Position numbers and translations under genes: made by a program
The notes under the pieces: model-generated
What the model was told of the DNA's origin: nothing
What the model saw: only the letters and a program-made list of their open reading frames with translations
Databases searched by the model: none
Shown here: positions 23,303-34,000 of the stretch, piece by piece
Layout: each line of letters opens with the position of its first letter
Position numbering within the stretch: position 1 is the stretch's first letter
Source: Amycolatopsis lexingtonensis
GTDB lineage: Bacteria > Actinomycetota > Actinomycetes > Mycobacteriales > Pseudonocardiaceae
Length of the DNA stretch: 64,000 nt
Assembly (NCBI RefSeq): GCF_014873755.1
Contig: NZ_JADBEG010000001.1
Span: 3,970,501-4,034,500 of the forward strand
Direction of reading: 5' to 3'

Positions 23303-26002
23303 GTGCTGTTCGAACGCGAAACCCAGGAAACCGCGCTGGCCGGCGCATTACGGCAGGACGGCGGGGTCGTCGCGATCAGCGGGGAAACCGGGACCGGCCG
23401 CACGGCGCTGCTGCGGCTCCTCGGCCGTCTCGCCGCCGGCCGCGGGGCGCGGGTGCTGCGGGCGGGCGGGGCGCCCGGCGAGCGGGACTTCCCCTTCGGT
23501 GTCGTGCGGCAGCTCGTCCTGCCCCTGCACGGCGACCCGTGCGAAGCCGGATTGCCGCCGCTCGCCGGGAAGCTGCTCCGGTCCGCGGCCGGGGCCGGCT
23601 GCGACGACGCCGTGGCGCTGCTCCACGGCCTGCACGTCCTGCTGGTTTCGCTCGGCGCCCGCGAGCCGGTCGTGGTGCTGGTCGACGACGTGCGCTGGGC
23701 CGACGAACCTTCCTTGCGCGCCTTGGCTTTCCTCGCCGGACGGCTGCGCGGGACCCGGGTGCTGCTCGGCGTCGTGCTGCCGGACGCCCCGCGCGCACCG
23801 GCGCTGCAGGACCTCGCCCGGGCCGCCGGGCCCGCCGTCCGCGCGCTGCCGTTGTCGGCCGGCGGCACGCGCCGGGTGGCCGCCGCGCGGCTCGGCGCCG
23901 GGGTCGATCCCGCGTTCGCGGCGGCCTGCCACGAGCTGACCGGCGGCCGGCCGAAGGAGCTCGACGAGCTGCTGTCCCGCGCCTTCGCCCAGCGCCTGGC
24001 CGGGCGGGCCGAGGACTGCGAGCCGCTGCGCGACCTCGGCGCCGCCGTGCGCCGGGAACGGCTGCGGCTGCTGGTCCGGCGTGAACCGGAGGTCGAGGCG
24101 CTGGCGCGGGCGGTCGTCACACTCGGGCGGCACGCGGAACCCGAGCTGGTCACGCGGCTGGCCGGGCTGGACGCGGCGGCGTGCGCCGAAGCCCGCGCCC
24201 TGCTCGGCGACGCGTGGCTGAGCACCGCCGTCGACGGGCGGCTGGTCCCCGAGCCCGCGCTGGTGCGGGTGGTCGAGGAGACGCGGAGCGCGGCGAGCAC
24301 CGCGGAAGCGCACCGGGCCGCGGCGGCTTTGCTGACCGCGCAAGGGTTTCCGCCCGAGCACGTCGCCGCGCAGCTGCTCAGCGTCGACGCCCTCCGCGGC
24401 CGCGAAGACGTCGCGACCCTGCGGACGGCGGCCGTCGCGGCCCAGCGCCGCGGTGCCCCGGACCTGGCCGCGCGCTACCTGCGGCGCGCCCTGCTGGACG
24501 TGCCGCCCGGCGATCCCGGCCGGGCCCGGCTGCTCACCGAGCTGGCCGCCGCCGAACCCGATCCGCGCGCGGCCGTGCGGTACCTGGTGCAGGCCGCGCC
24601 GCTGCTGCCCGCGGGCCGCGAACGGGCCGAAGCGGTCGCCCGCATTCCGCTCACCGCCGCCGCGCGCGGGCCGCTGGTGACGGAGCTGGTCCGCACGGTC
24701 ACCGACCCGGGCGATCCCGACCTCGGGCTGCGCTTGGAGGCCCGCGACTGGTTTGCCGCGCTCGAAGAGCCCGGACGGCCGGCCGCGGCGGCGGAGCGGC
24801 TGCGGCAGCTGCCCGACCGGCCGGCCGGGCCCGGCGAGCGGGAGCTGCGCGCGGTGCTGCTCCTGGCCGCCACGCTCGGCGGGCGCGTCACCGCCGACGA
24901 GGCCGCCCGCCACGCCGGCGTGCTGCTGGACCACGAGCCGGCGCGGACCGTCCGGGCCGGGACCGCGCTGCGGATCGTCCCGCTCGTGCTGATCGCCGCG
25001 GGCCGGCCGGACGCCGTGACGCCGTGGCTGGCGTCGGCGGGCGGGCCGCGGGCCACCACCGCGACGCGCGTGCTCGTCGACGTCCACCAGGCGCTGGCGC
25101 TGCTTTCCCGCGGCCGGTTCGCCGAGGCCGGGGAGCCGGCGGAGCGGGCGTTCCGCGCGGCCGAGCCGGGTGGCTACGACGTGCTGGCGCTGCCGGCCAC
25201 GACCCTGGCACTGGTCGCGGACTCCGCGCGCAGCCGCGACCTGGCCCGCCAGGTGCTCGACGGCCTGCCCGACGCCGACGACCTCGCGGTGTTCGCGGTC
25301 CGGCGCGGCCTGCAGGGCATGCTGGCCGCGCGCGAGAACCCGGAAACGGCGCTGGCGCAGTTCCTCGACCGCGGCCGCCTGCTGGACCGGGCGGGCTGGC
25401 GCAACCCGGCGATCTACGCGTGGCGCGGGTCGGCGGCGCTGCTGGCCCGGCGGCTCGGGCGGACCGACCAGGCGCGGCAGCTCGCCGAGGAGCACCACCG
25501 CCACTCCCTCGCGTGGGGCGCGCCCGCGCTCGTCGGGCGGTCCCTGCGGGTGCTCGCCGCGCTGGCCGGCCGGCAGCACGCGGTCGAGCTGCTGCGGGAG
25601 GCGGTCGAGCTGCTCGACGGTGCGCCGGACGAGCTCGAAGCGGCCAAGGCCTGCGCCGACCTGGGGACGTGCCTGCGCGAGACGGAACCGGTGGCGGCGC
25701 GGCGGTTGCTGGCCCGCGCGCGGGCGCTGGCCGAAGGCTGCGGCGCGGGCCGGCTGGAGGAACGCGAGGACGGCACCTTCGGCCACGCGGAGCTGCCCCG
25801 GCCCACGGCGGAGCTGACCGCGGGCGAGGCGACCGTCGCGCGCCTGGCGGCGGGCGGGCGGACCAACACCGAGATCGCCGGTGAGCTGAGCATCAGCCGC
25901 CGGGCCGTCGAGAAGCACCTGACGAGCCTGTACCGCAAGCTGAAGATCGACGGCCGCGCTCAGCTGGCCTCGGTGCTGGGCGACCGTTCCACAGTGGACT
26001 GA
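23303..26002 (+). CDS. LAL-type LuxR regulator 3 (Walker Lys replaced)
   Basis: The 899-residue protein starts at a GTG five bases after the previous stop. Walker A is GETGTGRTALL, with Arg at residue 33 instead of Lys; Walker B is VVVLVDDVRWADE. The C-terminus is a LuxR domain (LTAGEATVARLAAGGRTNTEIAGELSISRRAVEKHLTSLYRKLKI). The coupling to regulator 2 and shared Walker substitution suggest duplication, possibly acting as a hetero-oligomer. Its stop lies 9 bp from the PKS stop on the other strand, with no terminator between them. Confidence 0.88.
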   Translation: MLFERETQETALAGALRQDGGVVAISGETGTGRTALLRLLGRLAAGRGARVLRAGGAPGERDFPFGVVRQLVLPLHGDPCEAGLPPLAGKLLRSAAGAGCDDAVALLHGLHVLLVSLGAREPVVVLVDDVRWADEPSLRALAFLAGRLRGTRVLLGVVLPDAPRAPALQDLARAAGPAVRALPLSAGGTRRVAAARLGAGVDPAFAAACHELTGGRPKELDELLSRAFAQRLAGRAEDCEPLRDLGAAVRRERLRLLVRREPEVEALARAVVTLGRHAEPELVTRLAGLDAAACAEARALLGDAWLSTAVDGRLVPEPALVRVVEETRSAASTAEAHRAAAALLTAQGFPPEHVAAQLLSVDALRGREDVATLRTAAVAAQRRGAPDLAARYLRRALLDVPPGDPGRARLLTELAAAEPDPRAAVRYLVQAAPLLPAGRERAEAVARIPLTAAARGPLVTELVRTVTDPGDPDLGLRLEARDWFAALEEPGRPAAAAERLRQLPDRPAGPGERELRAVLLLAATLGGRVTADEAARHAGVLLDHEPARTVRAGTALRIVPLVLIAAGRPDAVTPWLASAGGPRATTATRVLVDVHQALALLSRGRFAEAGEPAERAFRAAEPGGYDVLALPATTLALVADSARSRDLARQVLDGLPDADDLAVFAVRRGLQGMLAARENPETALAQFLDRGRLLDRAGWRNPAIYAWRGSAALLARRLGRTDQARQLAEEHHRHSLAWGAPALVGRSLRVLAALAGRQHAVELLREAVELLDGAPDELEAAKACADLGTCLRETEPVAARRLLARARALAEGCGAGRLEEREDGTFGHAELPRPTAELTAGEATVARLAAGGRTNTEIAGELSISRRAVEKHLTSLYRKLKIDGRAQLASVLGDRSTVD

Positions 26003-26011
26003 AGGGTCCGC

Positions 26012-29000
26012 TCAGTCGCCGGCCCCCAGCTTTTCGTCGAGCAGCGCGAACATCTCGTCGTCGCTGGCGTCGTCGAAGTCGAAGCCGTCGTCGACGTCGT
26101 CGCGGGCGCTCCACGCCCCGCGCACCTGCTCCAGGCGCGCGGTGATCTCCTCGTGGGCGCCGGGGTCGATCGCCGTGTCCCGCAACGCCTTTTCGAGCCG
26201 GGCCAGGTCGGCCAGGATCGCCTGCTCGGGCTTCTCGTCCGGAGCGAGCAGCTCCGCCAGGTGCGTGGCGAGGTCGCGCGGGGTCGGCTGGTCGAACGCC
26301 AGCGTCGCCGGCAGCGCCAGGCCGGTCACCGCGGTCAGGCGGCGGCGCAGCTCGACCGCGGTCAGCGAGTCGAAGCCCAGTTCCGTGAACGCCTGATCGG
26401 GCCCGACGCTGTCCTGGTCGCCGTGTTCGAGCACCACCGCGACGGCGTCGGCGACCACGTCCAGCAGCAGCTCGACCCGCTCGGCCGCGCCGAGGCCGGC
26501 CAGCCGGGGCGCGAGATCCGGCACAGCCGCCGTCGCGCGGGTCACGGCCCGCCGGGGCGGGACGAGCGCGCGCAGCACCGGCGGCACGTCGTCGAGGGCG
26601 CGCAGCGCGGGCAGGTCGAGGTGCACCGGCACCACCAGCGGGTCGGTGCCCGCGCGGACGGCGTCGAACGCGGCCAGGCCGTCGTCGGCGGCGAGGAGCC
26701 CGACGCCCGCGCGGGCCAGCCGCCGGATCTCCGCTTCGGGCAGGTTCGCGGTCATGCCGGTCTCGGCCGTCCACGGTCCCCACGCCAGCGACAGCGCGGG
26801 CAGGCCGCGGCGCTGCCGGTGGACGGCGAGTGCGTCGAGGACCGCGTTCGCGGCCGCGTAGTTCGCCTGCCCGGCCCCGCCGAACGTGCCCGCCAACGAG
26901 GAGAACAGCACGAACCCGGCGAGGTCGCGCCCGGCGGTCAGCTCGTGCAGGTGCCGGGCGCCGTCGGCCTTGGGCCGCAGCACGGTGTCGAACCGCTCCG
27001 GCGACAGCGTGCCGATGACGCCGTCGTCGAGGACGCCGGCCGCGTGCACGACGGCGGTGAGGTCGAGACCGTCCAGCAGGGCCGCGACGGCCGCGCGGTC
27101 GCCGACGTCGCAGGCCCGCACGTCGGCTTCGGCGCCGAGGCCCGCCAGGTCGTCGAGGAGGCCGGGTTCGGGCCGGCCGGACCGGCTGACCAGAACCAGG
27201 TGCCGGTGCCCGCCGGCCGCGAGGCGGCGGGCGACCAGTGCGCCGAGGCCGCTCGTGCCCCCGGTGATGAGCACGGCGCGGTCGCGGTCCCATTCGGGGC
27301 CGGGCTCCCCCTGCGTGGCCCGGCCGACGCGCGCGGCCGACGCCACTCCGTCCACGATGGACAGTTCTGGTTCCCCGCTGCCGAGGACGTCTTGTGGGGC
27401 CAGGGATCCGTCGGAGTCGACGAGCACGAACCGGCCCGGGTTCTCCTGCTGGGCCGAGCGCACCAGGCCCCAGACGGCGGCCGCGGCGAAGTCTTCGCCG
27501 TCGAGCGCACCGGTGGTCCGGACGACCAGTTTCGCGGCGTCAAACCGGGAATCGGCCAGCCACGTCTGCACGAGCGTCAGCACTTCGGCGGTGACAGTAC
27601 GGATGTCCGCTCCCGACGGGACGGCCACCTCGACGAACTCGGGGACCACGGCCAGTCCGTCCAGCGCGTACCCGGGAACCGTGACGACGTCGGCGGGTGC
27701 GGCGGCGACCGGTGTCCAATTCAGCCGATAGAGGTGCGCGGCCTGCGGCTGCCCGGCCTCGCGCACGGTGAGTCCCTCGACCGACGCCACCGGTGCGCCG
27801 GACGCGTCGGCGATGGCCAGGCTGATGGTGTCGGGCCCCGCCGGGGCGAGCCGGACGCGCAGGTCGGCCGCGCCGGGCCGGTGCACCGACACCCCGCGCC
27901 AGGTGAACGGCAGCGCGGGCGGGCCGTCGGGGTCGGCCACCAGCTGGGTGTGCAGGACGGCGTCGAGCAACGCCGGGTGCAGGCCGAAGCCCTCGGTCTC
28001 GTCGACCCGGACTTCCGCGAACAGCTCGTCCCCGCGCCGCCACAGCGTTTTCAGGCCCTGGAACGCCGGGCCGTAGGCGAACCCGCGCTCGGCCAGCGCC
28101 TCGTAAGCACCGTCCACAGTGACCGGTACCGCGTCGGCGGGCGGCCACTCCCCCACCTCGAAGTCCGGCGCCGGGTCCGGGGTGAGGACGCCGGTCGCGT
28201 GCCGGGTCCACGTGCCGTCGTCGTCGCGGGCGTGGATTTCCACCGGGCGGTGGCCGTTCGCGTCGGGCGCGCCGGTCGAGACCTGCACGGTGACTCCGCC
28301 GGTGAGGACCAGCGGCGCCAGCAGGGTCAGGTCGCCGACGCGCGGGCAGCCCGCTTGGGCGCCGGCGTGGCGGGCCAGTTCGAGGAACGCCGTGCCGGGC
28401 ACGAGATTCGTGCCGAAGACGGTGTGGTCGGCCAGCCACGGCTGCGTGGACGCCGACAGGCGGCCGGTGCTGACGAGCGTGCCGGTCCCCGCCACTTCGA
28501 CGGCCGCGCCGAGCACCGGGTGCCCGCCGCGCGGGTCGCCGGCCGGGCGGGCCGGAGGCCAGAACCGCCGGTGCTCGAACGGATAGGTGGGCAGGTCGGC
28601 CCCCGGCCCTTCGGTGGCCCAGTCGACGTCGAGCCCCGAGACGTGCAGCCGGGCCAGCGCGGTGAGGAACGTCCGCTCCTCGGCGCGGTCGCGGCGGGCG
28701 ACCGGCACGACGACCGCGCCGGGCACGTCGACCAGGCCGGACAGCACCGCGTCCGGGCCGACCTCGACGAACCGGGCCGCCCCGGCGAGCCGCTCGAGGG
28801 CGTCGCCGAAGCGGACGGTGTCGCGCACGTGCCGGACCCAGTACGTCGGGTCGGTGACGTCGCCCGAAGCGATCAACGAGATCTTCGGCTCGGCGAAGGA
28901 AAGCCCGGAGACGACCTCGCCGAACTCCGCCAGCATCGGGTCCATCAGCAGCGAGTGGAACGCGTGCGAGACGCGCAGCCGCCGATGCTTGCCGAACTTG

Positions 29001-31041
29001 TCCGCGACCGCGGTAACGGCGTCTTCAAGGCCGGACAGCACGACCGACGCGGGCCCGTTGACGGCGGCGAGGTCGACGCCCTCGCCCAGCAGCGGGCGAA
29101 CGTCCACTTCGGATGCTTGGACAGCGATCATCACGCCACCTTCGGGCAACGCGCCCATGAGCCGGGCGCGGGCCGACACCAGTACGCAGGCGTCGTCGAG
29201 GGTGAGCACACCGGCGAGGTGCGCGGCCGCGATCTCGCCCACCGAGTGCCCGGCGACGAAGTCCGGGCGCACGCCCCGCGATTCGAGCAGCCTCGCGGCG
29301 GCGACCTCGAACGCGAACAGCGCCGGCTGCGTGTATTCGGTGCGGTGCACCCGTTCGTCGTCCCAAGCGGACCGGACGGCCGGGTCGAGGCGGTCCAGGA
29401 TTTCGTCAAGCGCAGCGGCGAACACGGGGAAGCGCGCGGCCAGCTCGCGGCCCATGCCCGGCCGCTGCGCGCCCTGCCCGGAGAACAGGAAGGCGGTCCG
29501 GCCGGTCGTGGCGACGCCTTCGACGACGTCCGGAGACGGTTCACCGGCGGCGAAGGCCGCCAGCGCTTCGGCAGGCCGCTCGGACACGACGACCGCGCGG
29601 TGCGTGAACCGCGAACGCCGGGTCAGCGCTCGGCCGACGGCACCCACGGGCAAATCGTCCACAGTGGACACCAAGCGGGCCGCGTGGGTCCGCAGCGCCG
29701 CGGCCGACCGCGCGGACAGCGGCCAGATCGCCGTCCCCACAGGATCTTCGGCCGCAGCGGGCACCTCGGTGCCCTGCTCGATGATCACGTGTGCGTTGGT
29801 ACCGCTGATGCCGAATGACGAGATCCCGGCCCGCCGTGGCCGTGCCACCGAAGGCCAGGCACGGCTTTCGGTGACGACCTCGACAGCACCCGCTTCCCAG
29901 TCCACATGGGACGACGGCGTTCCGGTGTGCAGGCTCGCCGGGACGATGCCGTGCCGCATCGCCTGGATCATCTTGATGATGCCCGCGACCCCGGCTGCGG
30001 CCTGGGTGTGGCCGATGTTCGACTTCACCGAACCGAGCAGGAGCGGCGTCGAGCGGTCCTGGCCGTAGGTGGCCAGCAGCGCCTGCGCCTCGATCGGGTC
30101 GCCCAGCGCGGTGCCGGTACCGTGCGCCTCGACGACGTCGACGTCCGAAGTGGACAGCCCGGCCCCGGCGAGCGCGGCGCGGATGACCCGCTGCTGCGAC
30201 GGCCCGTTGGGCGCCGTGAGCCCGTTCGAAGCACCGTCCTGGTTGACCGCGGAACCCCGCACCACGGCGAGGATCCGGTGCCCGTTGCGAAGTGCGTCGG
30301 ACTGCCGTTCCAGCACTAGCAGGCCGACGCCTTCGGCCCAGCCGGTGCCGTCGGCGTCGTCGGAGAACGCCTTGCAACGCCCGTCCGGCGAAAGCCCGCG
30401 CTGGCGGGCGAATTCGACGAACGTCGCCGGGGTCGCCATCACCGTGACCCCGCCCGCCAGCGCCAGGGTGCACTCCCCCGACCGCAGGGCTTGCGCGGCC
30501 CAGTGCAGTGCCACCAGCGACGACGAACACGCCGTGTCCACGGTGACCGCTGGGCCTTCCAGCCCGAGGGCGTAGGCGACGCGGCCGGAAGCGACGCTCG
30601 GCGCACTGCCGTTGCCTTGCTGGCCTTCGTAGTCGCTGCCGGCGAGCAGGCCGCCGTAGTCGCTGTACATCACGCCGGCGAACACGCCGGTCGCCGAACC
30701 GCGCAGCGTCGCCGGGTCGATGCCCGCGTGCTCCAGCGCTTCCCACGACGTCTCGAGGAGCAGCCGCTGCTGGGCGTCGGTCGCGACCGCCTCGCGCGGG
30801 CTCATGCCGAAGAACGCGGCGTCGAAGTCCGCGGCGCCGGACAGGAACCCACCGGCCCGCGCGTAGGTCGTGCCCGGGTGGTCGGGATCCGGGTCGTAGA
30901 GCGCGGACAGGTCCCAGCCGCGGTCGGCGGGGAACGGGCCGACGGCGTCGCGCCCGGCGGCGACCAGGTCCCAGAACTCGTCGGGCGACGCGGCACCGCC
31001 CGGGTAGCGGCAGCCCATGCCGACCACGACGATCGGGTCGT
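26012..31041 (-). other. PKS module 5: KS-AT(malonyl)-DH-KR-ACP plus C-terminal docking tail
   Basis: Motifs are standard ([59 protein letters not shown]). The last ~80 residues form a helical, acidic docking domain that should hand the pentaenoyl chain to a PKS encoded outside this window. Confidence 0.88.
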
Positions 31042-34000
31042 CGTCGCGGGCGCGGACCGGGCGGTTCTCGGCGGCCGGTGCGTCGGCGCCGGTCAGCTCG
31101 GCGAGCAGGAACGCGGTGAGCGCGGCACTGTTCGGGTGGTCGAACACCAGCGTCGTGGGCAGCCGCAGACCGGTCGCGGTGGCGAGCCGGTTGCGCAGTT
31201 CGACGCCGGTGAGCGAGTCGAAGCCCAGCGCGGAGAACGCCCGCGACGGCTCGACGGCCGCGCGGTCGGCGTGCCCGAGCACGGCCGCGACCTGCGCGGT
31301 GACCAGGTCGGCGACGACGTCGTGGCGTTCAGGCTCCGGCAGCGCGGCCAGGCGCTCGGCGAGCCCGCCGGTGGCGCGGCGCGTGGTCGTCCGGACCAGC
31401 CCGCGCAACGGGGCCGCGACCTCGCCGGACGCGGTCGCGGCCAGCCGGACCGGCACCAGCGCCGGCGTCCCGGCCCCGACCGCCGCGTCGAACAGGGCGA
31501 GGCCGTCTTCCGCGGTCAGCGCCGTGATCCCGGCGCGGGCCATCCGCGCGACTTCGGCGCCGCTGAGCTGCGCGGTCATGCCGCCGACCCCGGTCCACGG
31601 GCCCCAGGCGAGCGACACCGCGGGCAGCCCGCGGGCGGCGCGGTGCTCGGCCAGGGCGTCCAGGTAGGCGTTGGCGGCGGCGTAGTTCGCCTGCCCGGCG
31701 CCGCCGATCGTGCCCGCGACCGACGAGAAGAGCACGAACCCGTCGAGGTCCGCGGTCAGCTCGTGCAGCAGCCACGCGGCTTCGGCCTTCGGGCGCCACA
31801 CGCGGTCGAACTGCTCGGCGGTCAGCGTTTCGACCGTGCCGTCGTCGAGGACGCCGGCCGCGTGCACGACGGCGGTGAGGCGGTGGCCGTCGAGGACCGC
31901 GGCGAGCGCGGCGCGATCGGTGACGTCGCAGGCGGCGACGGTCACCTCGGCCCCGGCGTCGGTCAGGTCGGTGACGTCGGCCTCGCCGGTGCGGCTGAGC
32001 AGCAGCAGGCGGCGCATCCCGTGCGTGGTGACCAGGTGCTTCGCCAGCAGGCGGCCGAGACCGCCGGTACCGCCGGTGATCAGGACGGTGCCGTCGGGGT
32101 CCCAGCCCAGCGGCGCGGGTTCGGCGGGTGCTTTCGCGAGCCGCGGGACTTCGACGACGCCGTCGCGCACGCGGGCTTGCGGCTCCCCGGCGGCCAGCGC
32201 CGCGTCGGCCGGGTCGGCGCTGTCGACGAGCGCGAACCGGCCCGGGTGCTCGGACTGCGCCGCCCGGACCAGGCCCCACACGGCGGCGGCTTCGAGGTCG
32301 GTGCCGTCGGTGGCGCCCGTGGTGTGGAAGACGAGTTCGGCGTCCCGGGGCTCGGCGAGCCAGTCCCGGACCAGCTCCAAGGCCTGCGCCGGACCGGCGG
32401 CCGCGACGACGACCTGCTCGCGCGGATCGCGGCGGACCGGGGTGGCCGGGAGCCAGCCGAGCCGGTACAACGCGTCCTGGGTGCGGGCGGCGGCCGCGGG
32501 CCGGAACGTCACGGCGTCGACGCCGGCGACCGGGTTGCCATCGGAGTCCACAAAGGACAGCGAGACCGCGTTGTCCCCGGCCGGGGTGATGCGGACGAGC
32601 AGGAGCGTCACGCCCGTGGTGTGCCGCCGGACGCCGCGCCAGCTGAACGGGACGTGCGGCCGGTCGTGCCCGGCCGTGAGCGCGACCGCGTGCAGTGCCG
32701 CGTCGAGCAAGGCCGGGTGCAGGCCGAACGCCGTGGCCGGTTCGTCGCCGAGGCTCAGCTCCGCGAAGACGTCGTCGCCGTGGCGCCAGGCGCGCCGCAG
32801 GCACTGGAACGCGGGGCCGTAGCCGAGGCCGAGCGCGGCGAGCCGGTCGTAGGCGTCGCCGACGTCCAGGGGTTCGGCGTCGTCCGGGAGGGTCACGGCG
32901 CCGGGCGCGGTGTCGATGTCCGGTTCGAGGACGCCGGTCGCGTGCCGGGTCCAGGCGCCGTCGCTGTCCTCGGCGCGGGAGTACACGCCGAAGTCGCGCA
33001 GACCGTCGTCGTCCGGCTCGGCCACGCGGACCTGCAGGTGCACGGCGGCGTCGGCCGGGAGGACGAGCGGTTCGAGGACGGCCAGCTCGCGCACCGCGCC
33101 CAGCGTCAGCGCCAGTTCGGCGAAGGCCGCGCCGGGCAGGACGGTCGAGCCCAGCACGGTGTGGTCGGCCAGCCACGGCTGCGCGGCCAGGGAAATCCGG
33201 CCGGTGAGCAGGCGGCCGGTGCCGTCGGCGAGGTCGACCGCGCCGCCCAGCAGCGGGTGCCCGGCCGCGCCGAGCCCGAGGCCCGCGGGGTCGCCGGCGC
33301 CGCGGCGGGCGGCGGGCCAGAACCGTTCGTGCTGGAAGGCGTAGCCCGGCAGCGGAACCGCGCGGCCGTCGGCGAGGCCGGGCCACTCGACCGGCAGGCC
33401 GGCGGCGAAGAGGCGGGCGAGCGCGGCGCGGAAGGTGCGGGGTTCGTCGCGATCGCGGCGCAGCAGCGGCACGACCACGGCGTCGTCGCTCTCGGCGAGC
33501 CCGGCGAGGACGGCGTCCGGCCCGACTTCGACGAACTTGTCGACGTGCCAGGCCCGTAGCGCGCGCAGGGCGTCGGCGAAGCGGACCGTGTCCCGGACCT
33601 GCCGCACCCAGTACGCCGGATCGGTGACGCTTCCGTTCGCCACCACGGGAATCACGGGCTCGTGGTAGGTCAGCCCGGCCGCGACTTCGCCGAACTCGGC
33701 GAGCATCGGGTCCATGAGGGACGAGTGGAAGGCGTGCGAGACCGAGAGCCGTTTGGCGTCGCCGAACTTTGCCGCGACCGCCGCGACGGCGTCCTCCGGA
33801 CCGGAAATGACGACCGAGCGCGGGCCGTTGACGGCGGCGATGTCCACGCCGTCAACCAGCAGCGGCCGGACGTCGGCCTCGGCGGCTCGCAGGGCGACCA
33901 TCGCCCCGCCGGGCGGCAGGGCCTGCATGAGCCGGCCGCGGGCGGTGACCAGCCGGGCCGCGTCGGCCAGGGAGAACACCCCGGCGACGTGCGCGGCCGC

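Noticed and set aside
26153..29818. 1200-codon plus-strand open frame opposite PKS module 5
   Set aside because: It is the antisense shadow of the KR, DH and AT of module 5, with compositionally biased translation.
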